Below, in pieces: positions 1-9,142 of a DNA stretch of 64,000 bases. A program made the position numbers and the translations under genes. The stretch lies in the NCBI RefSeq assembly GCF_009758205.1, contig NZ_WRXN01000004.1, forward strand, positions 310,001 through 374,000, read 5' to 3'. Origin of the DNA: Chitinophaga tropicalis (GTDB lineage Bacteria; Bacteroidota; Bacteroidia; Chitinophagales; Chitinophagaceae). Numbering within the stretch: the stretch's first letter is position 1; each line of letters opens with the position of its first letter. Below the pieces are notes generated by a model that was not told where the DNA came from, searched no databases, and saw nothing but the letters and a program-made list of their open reading frames with translations.

Positions 1-194
1 AAAAGATACTGAGGATGCTTCTCTTTACGCAGGCCGTCTTCAAAACGGTATTCTGCACCCATGCGAAGAGGTTTCTGAGGATACCCTTTATCAGATGAAC
101 ATCCGGTTCCTATAGCAACGATACCTGCCAACATGCAGAGGTTAGTTAGCATGCTGGCAGGTAGTTGCAAATTTTTCCAGGTTGGGTCTGGCAT
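1..194 (-). CDS. N-terminal part of an unrecognised lipoprotein (runs off the window)
   Basis: An open frame on the minus strand starts with ATG at 192-194 and stays open to the window edge (64 codons seen). The N-terminus has a hydrophobic stretch (residues 15-31) ending in Gly-Thr-Gly-Cys at residue 32, which fits a lipoprotein signal peptide with Cys32 lipidated. A later Met15 would give a more usual short signal peptide. The mature part seen is short, polar and rich in Lys/Arg, and I do not recognise it. It is co-directional with the SusC/SusD genes at 444-5039, but a 249-bp gap with strong hairpins separates them, so it may be a separate unit. Confidence 0.5.
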   Translation of the reverse strand, partial: MPDPTWKNLQLPASMLTNLCMLAGIVAIGTGCSSDKGYPQKPLRMGAEYRFEDGLRKEKHPQYL

Positions 195-280
195 GTTGCC
201 TGGGTTTACTGTCCATGTTTTATAACGTTGAGTAAGAGGCAATTATTATACCAGAATGTTATGTAGTGAGGAGGGAATTG

Positions 281-325
281 CTCAAAAAAGTTGATTTCGC
301 CTTCGGCAAAATCAACTTTTTTGAG
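281..325. terminator. Intergenic hairpin, family copy A
   Basis: A 20-bp stem (281-300 with 306-325, one mismatch) encloses a CTTCG loop. The outer stem is CTCAAAAAA/TTTTTTGAG, so either strand reads as a stable stem followed by a T-run. It lies downstream of the minus-strand SusD gene and probably ends that transcript. It is one of eight related hairpins in this window (see findings), preceded by the shared flank GGGAATTG. Confidence 0.75.
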
Positions 326-332
326 TGTTTTG

Positions 333-443
333 GTTCAACCGGCCTTCGGCCGGTTGAACTATTTTTTGAGAGAGACTTTAACGGCCGAAGGCAGGTTGAA
401 GCAGCTTTTTGAGAGAGAGGGTAACCACCTTCGGCCGGTTGAA
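333..443. repeat. Short repeat array with second hairpin, tail of copy A
   Basis: Three units of about 42-43 bp share GGTTGAA followed by TTTTTGAGAGAGA; GTTGAA recurs at 353, 395 and 438. The first unit forms a perfect 12-bp stem (333-344 with 348-359, loop TTC). The last unit abuts the SusD stop codon at 444. The rest of this gap (195-280) shows no gene. Confidence 0.6.
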
Positions 444-1886
444 TCAGAATAGTTTGTTGGTCAGCAGCTCGCTGTTGGGTGAGGGGAAAATATAGTTTGC
501 CGCAGAAGGAGCTACAGCAGCGGCCTGCAGGCTGCTGCTGCCTTTGGCAGGGATAGTCTGTAATGTCCTGAGCAGGTCATTTGAACGGAAGCCCTCTCCT
601 ATCAGCTCTATTCTCCTTTCTTTCCAGATCGTATTTACAAGATTGGCCTCTGTGCCCAGTGCATCTTCTGCAAATGTATAAGTGGCGTCAGAGCGTGAAT
701 GCACTGCTTTCAGCAGCGCTACAGACAGATCAGTATTGCCGGTACGGGCGGCAGCTTCTGCATAGTTGAGCAGTACTTCCGCATACCTGATCACCGGTAT
801 ATAATCCAGGAAAGGGGATGGTTTTGCATATTTCTGGAAATAATACCTGCCGGAGCTCAATCGCAGGAAACTACGGCGGGTATCTGATGATCCCCATTGA
901 GCATCGCCGAAGATACCAGAAGGATTCAGGTAGTATTCAGCATTGGTGTTGTAGATATATGCAATGGAAGACTGTCCTGTATAGGAATCCAGATCAGTCA
1001 TTGGCATGGAAAGAATAGATTCTGTAGTAGTATAATCGGAGCTGAAAACGGTAACAATATTCTGCAGCTTATGCTGAACACCAAAGGTAGTGGAGAATGG
1101 CGCCGTGGTTTGCGGCACTAGCTTTTTAGACTCTTCTATCACCCTGGCATAATTACCCTGGTTAAGATACACTCTTGTCTTCAGGGCAATAGCGGTGCTT
1201 TTATGCGCTCTTGTTGTATTCAGTAAAGCGCTGCCATGTGCATCCGGCAAACCGGCTTCTGCATCGTCCAGATCGGCCAGGATACGGGTGTATACCTCCG
1301 CCACAGTACTGCGGGCAAGATCATTGCTGGCAGAAGTGGTCTCTGCCTGCAAACGTAAGGGCAAACCTTTGGAAGCGCCCTGATCTTCTACGTACGGACG
1401 TGCAAAGATGGTAACCAGGCTGTAGTAGGAAAGTGCGCGGATAAACTTTGCCTCTGCCACGTATTGTTTATTCAGGGAATCGGAGATCACCCCGGTAGAT
1501 TTTGAAAGCCCGTCTATCAGGATATTGGAGAGGTTAATGGCTGTATAGGCCGCGCCCCACAGATTGTTGATATCGTTAGAGCCGGAAGAATAGGAGTTGC
1601 TCCAGCTTTCAAAACCGGTGAAGGAATTGGCGGTGATATTGATGAAGTCCTCTCCTCTCACATCAAGATATAAGAGATAACGGCCGCCATAAAAGCTGGC
1701 GTTTTTAACACCATCGTAAGCACCATTCACTAATCCGAGGATCCTGGAAGGTGTAGTGAAAGCGTTGCCGGCGGTAATGGATGTATCCGGTTCTGTATTG
1801 AGCAGTTCATCCTGGCTGCAGGCGGTAAAGCTGAGCAGGAGGATAAGCGATAATTTACTGATAGCTGATCTCATAGTTGTGTTCAT
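444..1886 (-). CDS. SusD/RagB-type outer-membrane glycan-binding lipoprotein
   Basis: A surface lipoprotein that caps the partner SusC barrel and delivers a ligand, usually an oligosaccharide. The signal peptide ends in Ser-Phe-Thr-Ala-Cys (Cys23), followed by the typical SusD start with Asn/Thr-rich residues and the repeated helical TPR-like region. The sequence near residues 360-390 (IRYAEVLLNYAEAAARTG) and the C-terminal KERRIELIGEGFR stretch are family hallmarks. At 480 residues it is at the short end for the family. It begins directly after the SusC stop codon with no spacer, so the two are co-translated partners. No glycosidase lies in the same operon, so the substrate cannot be guessed. 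Confidence 0.9.
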   Translation of the reverse strand: MNTTMRSAISKLSLILLLSFTACSQDELLNTEPDTSITAGNAFTTPSRILGLVNGAYDGVKNASFYGGRYLLYLDVRGEDFINITANSFTGFESWSNSYSSGSNDINNLWGAAYTAINLSNILIDGLSKSTGVISDSLNKQYVAEAKFIRALSYYSLVTIFARPYVEDQGASKGLPLRLQAETTSASNDLARSTVAEVYTRILADLDDAEAGLPDAHGSALLNTTRAHKSTAIALKTRVYLNQGNYARVIEESKKLVPQTTAPFSTTFGVQHKLQNIVTVFSSDYTTTESILSMPMTDLDSYTGQSSIAYIYNTNAEYYLNPSGIFGDAQWGSSDTRRSFLRLSSGRYYFQKYAKPSPFLDYIPVIRYAEVLLNYAEAAARTGNTDLSVALLKAVHSRSDATYTFAEDALGTEANLVNTIWKERRIELIGEGFRSNDLLRTLQTIPAKGSSSLQAAAVAPSAANYIFPSPNSELLTNKLF

Positions 1887-4800
1887 TTAAAAGCCTACGT
1901 TAATACCCAGTGTGTAAGTCCTGCCCTGTCCTACTGCGTTCTTTTCCACACCGGGCGTAGTGTTGGCGTTACCATTGGAAGAAGACTCCGGATCAGTGCC
2001 GGTATATCCCGTTACCAGGAACAGGTTGGAGGCCTGTGCATATACCCTGATGGAGCTGATGCCGGAATTACCCAGCAGGCTGGCTGGCACGCGGTATCCC
2101 AGCAATACGTTCTGCAGGCGGAGGAAATCTCCTTTTTCCACGTTGTCTGAAATGGGATAGGAAGTACCGTTTGAAATAACATCATTGTATACTACGCGGG
2201 GAACGTCGGTCTTTTGTCCGGCGGTAGTCCACCGGTTCAGTATCCCGGTATGATTGTTATAAAAGCGCTGGTCTCTCAGCGTTGATCTTGTACCATTCAT
2301 TACATAGTTGCCACCGGCGTAGGTAAAGTTGACGCCCAGGTCAAATCCTTTATACCTGAAGTTATTGGAGAGACCTCCGTACCATTTTGGCAGGGCGTTG
2401 CCCAGCAGGTAATAATCTGATGCAGAGATAGCGGAAGCCGGGGTGCCGTCGAGATAGGTCCAGTTGGTTTCGCCGCTTTTCACTACGGCGCTGTACTGTA
2501 CTTTTTCGCCGTTCTTATTGATAAAAATACGGCGGCCGTTCTCCGGGTTCACTCCGGCTGTTTTAGCTCCGTAGAGGCTTCCTATGGATTCTCCCACGCG
2601 GGTAATATTGCTGGTCTCTGAAGAGGTATGAGTGTAGCCGATAATATCTGCATTACCATCTGCCAGTGCCGTCACTTTATTTTTTACGTGAGTGTAGTTA
2701 AATGAAGCGTCCCAGCTGAAATCTGCTTTCCTGATAATGCCGGCATTTACGCTGAATTCAATACCACGGTTGTACATGGAGCCTACATTGAGCAGGATGG
2801 AATTGTTGGGAATACCTTTGGAGGGTGATTGCGGTGTGCTGAGTATGAGCCCGTTCACGTCGTTATTAAAGTAGGTAGCTTCCACCTGGATGCGATTGTC
2901 GAGCAGGCCCAGGTCAACGCCGAAGTTGGTCTGTTCACTTGTTTCCCAACCCAGGTTTGAATTACCCGCCTGGCTGATGTACCAGGTAGCAGCAGTGCCG
3001 TACAGAGCGGCACTGTAGAGGTTCAGCGCGGCATATTCACCGGGCAGGTTGCCGTTTCCAACCCTACCCCAGCTGGCGCGTAGCTTCAGGTTATTGATAG
3101 TGTTGCTGTGAAAGAACTTCTCTTCCGACAATACCCATCCTGCAGAAACGCCGCCGAAGTTACCGAACTTGGTATCGTTACCCAGGGCGGAGTTACCGTC
3201 CCTTCTGAAGTTGGCGGTGATAAAGTACTTGTTGTCCAGGTCGTATGTAAGACGGGAGAAGTACGAAATAAATGCTTTTTCGGCCAGCCCGTTGCCAGAG
3301 GTGGTTATAGCCCCCCAGCTGCCCTGGTATTCTTCAAAGAAATCGTCTGAAGCTTTTGACTGAGCGGCGCCCCAGGAGGAGTTCTCAAATTTCTGTACAT
3401 CATACCCTGCCAGAGCTGTGACATGATGCCTGCCAAAGGTCTGATTGAAAGACAGGGTGCTTGTCCAGTTCCAGTTATTGCGCAGTGCTGTGACATTGGT
3501 TACGCTACCGCCGGTTGAATAGGCCGTTGAGCCGAGCTTAGCGCTCTGAAAAGCCACTGTTTCCGTGCGGAGCCTGTCCAGTGAATAGGTAGTGGTCAGC
3601 TCCAGTGGTTTGAGCAGTTTAATAGTAGCGCCTACGTTACCCAGGAAGTGCTCATTCTCTGAGGTATAGCGGCTCAGGTCAAAGAGTGCTGCGGCGTTAA
3701 AGAGGGTGTTGGTGACCAGGTTGTTTCCCATTCCCAGTGTGCCGGAGGTCTGATTAAGGTTATAACTGCCGTCAGCGTTATAGACCGGCACATTGGGAGA
3801 AAGTGCTGTTGCCATACGGGCGGCGCCTATGATCAGGAAAGTGCTGTTGGGCAGGGAGCCGGTATTCTGTGACTGGTTGAAAGTGGTGTTATACGCTCCG
3901 CCGGCTTTCAGCTTCAGCCATTTTGTAGCTTCATGATCTACATTGAAGCGTACGGCTTTTCTCTTGAAGCTATTGTCTACTACAAATCCCTGCTGATCGG
4001 AATAGTTGGCTGAGAAATAATAGCTGGTTGCTTTTGTGCCTCCGGAAAGGCTTACGGTATGATTGTGGGAGATGGCAGTGCGATAAATATAATCGTACCA
4101 TTTTGTATCTACCAGGGAGCCGTCTTCGCGGTAAGATGGGAAATACAATGCAGATGCTACGGCAGGGTTGTTTTCATTACCTCCGAGGATCCTGGCATTC
4201 AGTACACCTTCGTTCTTGATGTCCATATATTGCTGTGCGTTGAGCAGTTCCGGCAACCGGGCCGCTTTGGTAACGCCTGTCCAACCATCATAGCTCACTT
4301 TCGATTTCCCGGCTTTTCCACGTTTGGTGGTAATGAGCAATACGCCTGCTGCTGCACGGGAGCCGTAGATGGAAGTGGAGGCGGCATCTTTCAGTACGTC
4401 TACCGATTCAATATCTGCAGGATCTATATCGCTCAGCGGATTATTGGGTACTGCTGTGCTGGTAGAGATATTGCCTGTGTTGGTAGGGATACCGTCAATA
4501 ACTACCAGTGGATAAGAGCTGAGTGAAATGGAATTGATGCCGCGGATGCGGATAACCGGCGGGTTATTCAATACCCCGTTGGGAGAGGCAATGCTCACAC
4601 CTGCCGCTCTGCCGGAAAGCGCCTGATCAAAGCTCTGCACCGGGGCATCTTTGATCACAGCGCTGGATATACGTGCAGCGGAGCCGGTAAATTCCCGTTT
4701 GGACTGTGTGCCATATCCGACAACTACTACCTCGTTGAGGCCACTGGCGGCAGATTCCAGTTGTATATTAATTGCAGATGCCCCGTTGAGTGGCGCCGAC

Positions 4801-5039
4801 TGTTTCTGATAGCCGATAAAGCTGAATTCCAGGGAAGTAACTCCTTCCGGCACTTCAATGCTGAAATGCCCTTGTGCATCGGTTTGCGCAAAAGCCGCCT
4901 TTCCTGCGGCTTTAACCGATACGCCGGGAACAGGATTATTGTTCTCCTTATCTGTAACGGTACCGGTGATACGGCGTTTTTGAGCCAGTACGTTCAGAAA
5001 CAGGAGCAATAAAATGGTTAAGAATGTTAAATGCTTCAT
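1887..5039 (-). CDS. SusC/RagA-type TonB-dependent outer-membrane transporter
   Basis: A 1050-residue TonB-dependent transporter. In order: signal peptide (1-19, ending LAQ), a carboxypeptidase-regulatory-like beta domain (about 22-95), a TonB box region with EVVVVGYGTQ near 105, the plug domain with the DAASTSIYGSRAAAGV signature near 220 and TTKRGK after it, then a long beta-barrel ending in Gly-Phe. It imports the ligand bound by the adjacent SusD. The upstream TlpA-like gene (5182-5760) runs the same way after a 142-bp gap, so the three may form one unit or two. Confidence 0.93.
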   Translation of the reverse strand: MKHLTFLTILLLLFLNVLAQKRRITGTVTDKENNNPVPGVSVKAAGKAAFAQTDAQGHFSIEVPEGVTSLEFSFIGYQKQSAPLNGASAINIQLESAASGLNEVVVVGYGTQSKREFTGSAARISSAVIKDAPVQSFDQALSGRAAGVSIASPNGVLNNPPVIRIRGINSISLSSYPLVVIDGIPTNTGNISTSTAVPNNPLSDIDPADIESVDVLKDAASTSIYGSRAAAGVLLITTKRGKAGKSKVSYDGWTGVTKAARLPELLNAQQYMDIKNEGVLNARILGGNENNPAVASALYFPSYREDGSLVDTKWYDYIYRTAISHNHTVSLSGGTKATSYYFSANYSDQQGFVVDNSFKRKAVRFNVDHEATKWLKLKAGGAYNTTFNQSQNTGSLPNSTFLIIGAARMATALSPNVPVYNADGSYNLNQTSGTLGMGNNLVTNTLFNAAALFDLSRYTSENEHFLGNVGATIKLLKPLELTTTYSLDRLRTETVAFQSAKLGSTAYSTGGSVTNVTALRNNWNWTSTLSFNQTFGRHHVTALAGYDVQKFENSSWGAAQSKASDDFFEEYQGSWGAITTSGNGLAEKAFISYFSRLTYDLDNKYFITANFRRDGNSALGNDTKFGNFGGVSAGWVLSEEKFFHSNTINNLKLRASWGRVGNGNLPGEYAALNLYSAALYGTAATWYISQAGNSNLGWETSEQTNFGVDLGLLDNRIQVEATYFNNDVNGLILSTPQSPSKGIPNNSILLNVGSMYNRGIEFSVNAGIIRKADFSWDASFNYTHVKNKVTALADGNADIIGYTHTSSETSNITRVGESIGSLYGAKTAGVNPENGRRIFINKNGEKVQYSAVVKSGETNWTYLDGTPASAISASDYYLLGNALPKWYGGLSNNFRYKGFDLGVNFTYAGGNYVMNGTRSTLRDQRFYNNHTGILNRWTTAGQKTDVPRVVYNDVISNGTSYPISDNVEKGDFLRLQNVLLGYRVPASLLGNSGISSIRVYAQASNLFLVTGYTGTDPESSSNGNANTTPGVEKNAVGQGRTYTLGINVGF

Positions 5040-5181
5040 GTGTAGTGTGTTTATGCCCGGGCATGGTGATCCCGCGCCCTGTGGGCATTTGTTTGGTTGA
5101 TGAAATGTTTGGGCAAGGGGTCTCCTGCCCTCCTAAAAGGGTGATATCTGATGGACTGTAAAACTCCGGGAGCGGTTACGG

Positions 5182-5760
5182 TTAACCGGCCAGCTGGCTT
5201 TTGATAACAGCTACCATTTCAGCAAATTCTTTCTCATCATAGAGCCTTGTCAGGAAGATGATCTTTCCCTGCCGGTCTATCACGACATTCCGTGTCACCC
5301 CGGCTTTTTTATCTGCAAAGCGACCGAAGATGCCGGCTGCAGGGTCTAATGCCAGCGGGTAAGTAACGCCTATATCTTTTTTGAAAGCTGTTACTTTTTC
5401 AAGGGGCTCGTCCCTGTCAACGCCTATGAGTACGAAATCTTTGTCTTTGTGCTGTTGCCATACCTGCTGTTCCAGATGAGGCATTTCTTTTCTGCAGACA
5501 CTGCACCAGCTGGCAGTGAACTGTAATACTACTACTTTACCCCTCAGGGCCTTAAGGTTTGTTTTTGTACCGTCGGTAAGCACCAGTTCAAAATCGTCGG
5601 GGGCAGGATCTCCCACCTTTACAATGTAGCCTCTCAGATCGGCCGCAGGGTTCTCGTACCTGATTTCTTTGGTTTTTTCCTGGTTAGTGGTGGCTGCAAG
5701 CTGGCCGTAGGTGGTGGGAACTACGCCAAAGAGCAAGCTACTCAAAAGAAGCTTCTTCAT
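5182..5760 (-). CDS. TlpA-like periplasmic thiol-disulfide protein
   Basis: A thioredoxin-fold protein of 192 residues. A signal peptide (1-19) is followed by a linker and an AhpC/TSA-Redoxin type domain. The redox motif is WCSVC (Cys86 and Cys89), preceded by LQFTAS, and a cis-proline region (GVTRNVVIDRQGK) follows near residue 155. It probably reduces or sorts disulfides in periplasmic or surface proteins. TlpA-like proteins are common beside SusC/SusD loci in this phylum. A possible weak promoter element, TATCTTTA on the minus strand, lies at 5850-5857. The terminator of copA (5921-5959) isolates it from the copper genes. Confidence 0.88.
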   Translation of the reverse strand: MKKLLLSSLLFGVVPTTYGQLAATTNQEKTKEIRYENPAADLRGYIVKVGDPAPDDFELVLTDGTKTNLKALRGKVVVLQFTASWCSVCRKEMPHLEQQVWQQHKDKDFVLIGVDRDEPLEKVTAFKKDIGVTYPLALDPAAGIFGRFADKKAGVTRNVVIDRQGKIIFLTRLYDEKEFAEMVAVIKSQLAG

Positions 5761-5920
5761 TGTATAATTGTTTATAGATTCCGCTATATAGGAAGGTTTT
5801 CATTGATCGCAATAAGTCAATAATGTTCCCGCTGATTAGTTGGCTGGGGTAAAGATAGTTATTAGTCTATAAAATAAGTAGGATATTTGAAAGTTTTTTT
5901 GGAGATAGAGAATTTTTCTA

Positions 5921-5959
5921 AAAAGGCCTCTGTAATTGCTTTACGGCGATTACAGAGGC
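5921..5959 (-). terminator. Intrinsic terminator after copA
   Basis: Arms at 5926-5936 and 5949-5959 pair perfectly (11 bp, GCCTCTGTAAT). Read on the minus strand the hairpin is followed at once by a T-run (5920-5924), directly behind the copA stop at 5981. Confidence 0.85.
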
Positions 5960-5980
5960 TGATCAGTCAAATTATAGCTT

Positions 5981-8215
5981 TTACAGTTTTGTGTATTTCA
6001 ACCGGAGGCTGTTGCTGACCACAGAGACGGAGCTGAGGGCCATTGCGGCGCCTGCGATCATGGGATTGAGCAGGAAACCATTTACGGGGTAGAGGACGCC
6101 TGCGGCAAGGGGGATACCTATTACATTATAGATAAATGCCCAGAAAAGGTTCTGACGTATAGTGCTGACTGTTTTACGGGACAGTTTCAGCGCCTGTGGA
6201 ATGCTGTTCAGATCGGAGGTAATGAGGGTCATTTTTGCAACATCCATCGCAATATCTGCTCCTTTTCCCATGGCAATGCTTACATCTGCCTGGGCAAGTG
6301 CGTGGCTGTCATTGATACCATCTCCTACCATTGCCACAACTTTTCCCTGCTGCTGCAGCTTTTCTACGAAGGCGGCTTTATCTGCCGGCAGTACGCCTGC
6401 CTGATAGTTGCTGATGCCGGTTGCTGTAGCAACGGCAGCGGCTGTTTGCTGATTGTCGCCTGTCAGCATGTGTACAGTAATTCCTTGTGACTGTAAGTTT
6501 TTAATAGCCTGTACGGATGTTTCCTTTATCCTGTCTTCTATGGCTAGGATGGCTACTACTGTACCATCGGCGGAATAGGTAATGACTGTCCTGGCGTTGG
6601 ATTGCCATTCGGACATTTTACGGGAAACTTCTGCCGGCGCCTGTATACCGTGATCTGTGAGCAGAGCGGTGTTACCGGCAAGATAGGTAATGCCATTTCT
6701 TACGGCCCGTATGCCCTTGCCTGTTATACCTGTGACCTGTTGAAGTTCATCTGCCGGAAGAGGTTGTATACCGTTTTCCAAGAGATATTTTACTACTGCG
6801 GCGGCCAGCGGGTGTTCTGACTGCATCTCCATAGTAAGGAGAATACGTTGTTGTATATCGTTGTTGTTACCGGTAAAGTATATATCGGTTACGGATGGTT
6901 TACCTTCTGTGATGGTGCCGGTCTTATCCAAAATAACAGCGTTCACTTTATGCGCCAGCTCCAGGCTTTCTGCATCCCTGATGAGGATATTGTTTTCCGC
7001 CCCCCTTCCTACTCCTACCATGATGGCTGTAGGTGTGGCCAGTCCCAGGGCACAGGGACAGGCTATTACCAGTACGGTTACGGCGGAAAGCAATCCGTAG
7101 GTAAGTGCGTTATTGCCTCCGGCCAGCATCCATACAATGAATGTCAGGGCTGCGATACCGATCACTACCGGTACAAAAATACCTGCCACTTTATCTACCA
7201 GCTGTTGTACCGGCGCGCGGCTGCCCTGAGCTTCCCTTACCATTTTAATGATACGGGCCAGCACGGTATCGGCACCTACTTTTTCTGCTTTGAAACGGAA
7301 GCTGCCCTGCTGATTGATAGTTCCTGCGAATACAGCGGCACCTTCTTCTTTCAACGCCGGTAGGGGTTCTCCTGTGATCATGCTTTCATCTATCCAGGAA
7401 GAACCGTTTGTTACTGTACCATCTACCGGTACCTGGGCGCCTGGTTTTACCAGCAGGATATCACCGGTCTGTACATCGCCAAGTGGTATTTCTTTGGTGT
7501 TGCTGCCATCGGGCAATACCAGGATAGCTGTAGCAGGTTGCAGTCCCATGAGTTTTTTGAGAGCAGCGGAAGTATTTGATTTTGCTCTTTCTTCCAGTAA
7601 TCTTCCCAGTGAGATGAAAGCTACTACTACAGCAGCTGCTTCGAAGTAAACGTGGGCATGCAGTCCGCGGGAATGCCAGTATTCAGGATATACTGTATTG
7701 AATACGCTGAAGGCCCATGCAATACCTGTGCTCAGCGCTACCAGTGTATCCATATTGGCTTTGCCGTGCAGCGCCTGCTTCCAGGCGTTGTTAAAGAAGT
7801 AACGGCCCAGCAGGAAGATGACGGGGGTAGAAAGAGCCAGCATGATCCAGTTGGCGTAAGGCAGGTCCATCCAGAACATACCAATAGCTACTACGGGAGC
7901 AGATAAAAGTAAGGCGGCTATTGTTCTGTTCTTTAATGATCTGTAATGTTTCAGCTGTGCCTGTTCCTGTACTTCTTCCCTATTATGTTTATCTATAACA
8001 AGATCATAACCTATGCTGCGGATAACGTTGCGTAGTGATTCCGGAGTAACAGCATCCTCATCGTAAGTAACGAGGGCGGTCTGATCTGCGAAGTTAACGG
8101 CTGCTTCTTTTACTCCGGGTACGGTGTTTAGCATAGAGCTCACGCTGATGGCACAGGAGGCGCAGCTCATTTCGAGAACTGGGAATGTTTCCTTTATGAT
8201 ATGTCCGGTAGTCAT
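5981..8215 (-). CDS. copA: Copper-exporting P1B-type ATPase CopA
   Basis: A 744-residue heavy-metal P-type ATPase in the inner membrane that exports Cu(I) from the cytoplasm. One N-terminal HMA domain carries MSCASC (Cys18/Cys21). The membrane metal site is CPC in IACPCALGLATPT, typical of P1B-1 copper pumps. The phosphorylation motif DKTGT, the SEHPLA nucleotide-binding histidine, the TGD motif and GDGINDSHAL are all present. The length is normal for a one-HMA CopA. It follows the AraC-type gene at 8293-8856 by 77 bp on the same strand and has its own terminator, so the pair is probably one copper-responsive operon. Confidence 0.95.
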   Translation of the reverse strand: MTTGHIIKETFPVLEMSCASCAISVSSMLNTVPGVKEAAVNFADQTALVTYDEDAVTPESLRNVIRSIGYDLVIDKHNREEVQEQAQLKHYRSLKNRTIAALLLSAPVVAIGMFWMDLPYANWIMLALSTPVIFLLGRYFFNNAWKQALHGKANMDTLVALSTGIAWAFSVFNTVYPEYWHSRGLHAHVYFEAAAVVVAFISLGRLLEERAKSNTSAALKKLMGLQPATAILVLPDGSNTKEIPLGDVQTGDILLVKPGAQVPVDGTVTNGSSWIDESMITGEPLPALKEEGAAVFAGTINQQGSFRFKAEKVGADTVLARIIKMVREAQGSRAPVQQLVDKVAGIFVPVVIGIAALTFIVWMLAGGNNALTYGLLSAVTVLVIACPCALGLATPTAIMVGVGRGAENNILIRDAESLELAHKVNAVILDKTGTITEGKPSVTDIYFTGNNNDIQQRILLTMEMQSEHPLAAAVVKYLLENGIQPLPADELQQVTGITGKGIRAVRNGITYLAGNTALLTDHGIQAPAEVSRKMSEWQSNARTVITYSADGTVVAILAIEDRIKETSVQAIKNLQSQGITVHMLTGDNQQTAAAVATATGISNYQAGVLPADKAAFVEKLQQQGKVVAMVGDGINDSHALAQADVSIAMGKGADIAMDVAKMTLITSDLNSIPQALKLSRKTVSTIRQNLFWAFIYNVIGIPLAAGVLYPVNGFLLNPMIAGAAMALSSVSVVSNSLRLKYTKL

Positions 8216-8292
8216 TGTCTGAACTTTTTACAAAGCTACCGCCGGTACAGAGAAAGGGTGTTATACAATGATGGGAAAGATGTATAAAATTC

Positions 8293-8856
8293 TTACACTT
8301 TATCCAGCGGTTTACGGTCGTTGCCTTGTAATTGCCTGTAACCGGAAGGCGTGAGCCCGGTAATCTTTTTGAACTGCTGAGATAAATGCTGGACGCTGCT
8401 GTAGCCGAGGCTGTCGGCTATTTCACTGAGGTTCATTTCGTCATATTGCAGGAGTTCTTTCACACGTTCTATGCGCTGGAGGATCACGTACTTTTCTATG
8501 GTTAATCCTTCTGTTGAGGAGAATACAGTAGAGAGGTAATGATAATCAACCTGTAATGCGTCCTGTAACATTACTGATAATTTCGTATTCAGCATTTCGC
8601 CTTCATTACTGTGAATGAAACGTATAATAGTTGTTTTTATCTTCTCTACCAGGGTGTTCTTTTTATCGTCCAGCAGTTCAAACCCGAGTGTATGAAGCTG
8701 TTTGCCGAGTTGTTGCAGTTTTTCGGGAGATGGTGCGGTTTCCATTTCAACATCTCCCAGCTCTATCGTTGAATAAGGTATTTCCAATTTATCAAGTTCC
8801 TGCTGTACCACCATGATACAGCGGTTGCAGACCATATTTTTAATGAATATATGCAT
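8293..8856 (-). CDS. AraC-type regulator with HMA-like N-terminal metal-binding domain
   Basis: A 187-residue protein with two parts. Residues 1-65 look like a heavy-metal-associated fold: a beta strand leading into MVCNRC (Cys10, Cys13) and ending with LGFELLDD, the usual end of an HMA domain. Residues about 85-178 are an AraC-type double helix-turn-helix (LSEIADSLGYSSVQHLSQQF, then GLTPSGYR). The fusion suggests direct sensing of Cu(I) or a similar soft metal and control of copA, the next gene. That role is inferred from architecture and context. Its promoter box sits five bases from the start codon (8862-8869). Confidence 0.82.
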   Translation of the reverse strand: MHIFIKNMVCNRCIMVVQQELDKLEIPYSTIELGDVEMETAPSPEKLQQLGKQLHTLGFELLDDKKNTLVEKIKTTIIRFIHSNEGEMLNTKLSVMLQDALQVDYHYLSTVFSSTEGLTIEKYVILQRIERVKELLQYDEMNLSEIADSLGYSSVQHLSQQFKKITGLTPSGYRQLQGNDRKPLDKV

Positions 8857-8861
8857 ATTGG

Positions 8862-8869
8862 CAAAGGTA
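8862..8869 (-). promoter_or_regulatory. Promoter -7 element for the HMA-AraC/copA operon
   Basis: Read on the minus strand this is TACCTTTG, an exact match to the Bacteroidota TAnnTTTG -7 box. Only five bases separate it from the ATG at 8854-8856, so the transcript probably starts at or next to the start codon. No clear TTTG -33 box is visible. Confidence 0.55.
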
Positions 8870-8926
8870 TAAAATTGATGAGGAAATAGTATTGGACTTT
8901 GAGTAAGGCTTCATTAGGGGAATTAT

Positions 8927-9032
8927 TTTTAGAGTTTTGGCGCGATTTAGAAAGCCATATTACGCCAAAACGTATGTTTTTAACCGGGTTTTGGCGCGAT
9001 ATAGGGAGTTATATTACGCCAAAACTCTAAAA
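8927..9032. repeat. Nested inverted and direct repeat (106 bp)
   Basis: The outer arms are a perfect 16-bp inverted repeat (8927-8942 and 9017-9032, TTTTAGAGTTTTGGCG and its complement). Inside lie two 38-bp units (8934-8971 and 8988-9025), each itself bounded by GTTTTGGCG and CGCCAAAAC. The units differ mainly in the loop. It could be a small transposon-derived element or a regulatory/terminating structure between the divergent genes at 8856 and 9143. Confidence 0.75.
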
Positions 9033-9108
9033 GAAGATCATAATGGAAGGTGGTATCTGATTCATAATTGAAATCAGATTAAGCGATTATAAAACACAGG
9101 ATGAACTT

Positions 9109-9136
9109 TTTGCTTCAGGTATTTCCCTTAATTTAG
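9109..9136 (+). promoter_or_regulatory. Probable promoter of the lipoprotein gene at 9143
   Basis: TTTG at 9109-9112 and TAATTTAG at 9129-9136 resemble the Bacteroidota -33 and -7 boxes; the last box has one mismatch and the spacing (16) is shorter than usual. The -7 box ends six bases before the ATG. Confidence 0.4.
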
Positions 9137-9142
9137 CCTATC

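Noticed and set aside
4059..4526. Plus-strand open frame (155 codons) inside the first SusC gene
   Set aside because: It is antisense to the plug domain; the translation is Cys- and Ile-rich and matches no protein pattern.
8934..9025. Possible CRISPR array
   Set aside because: There are only two imperfect 38-bp units with a 16-bp gap, each internally palindromic, and no cas gene nearby.
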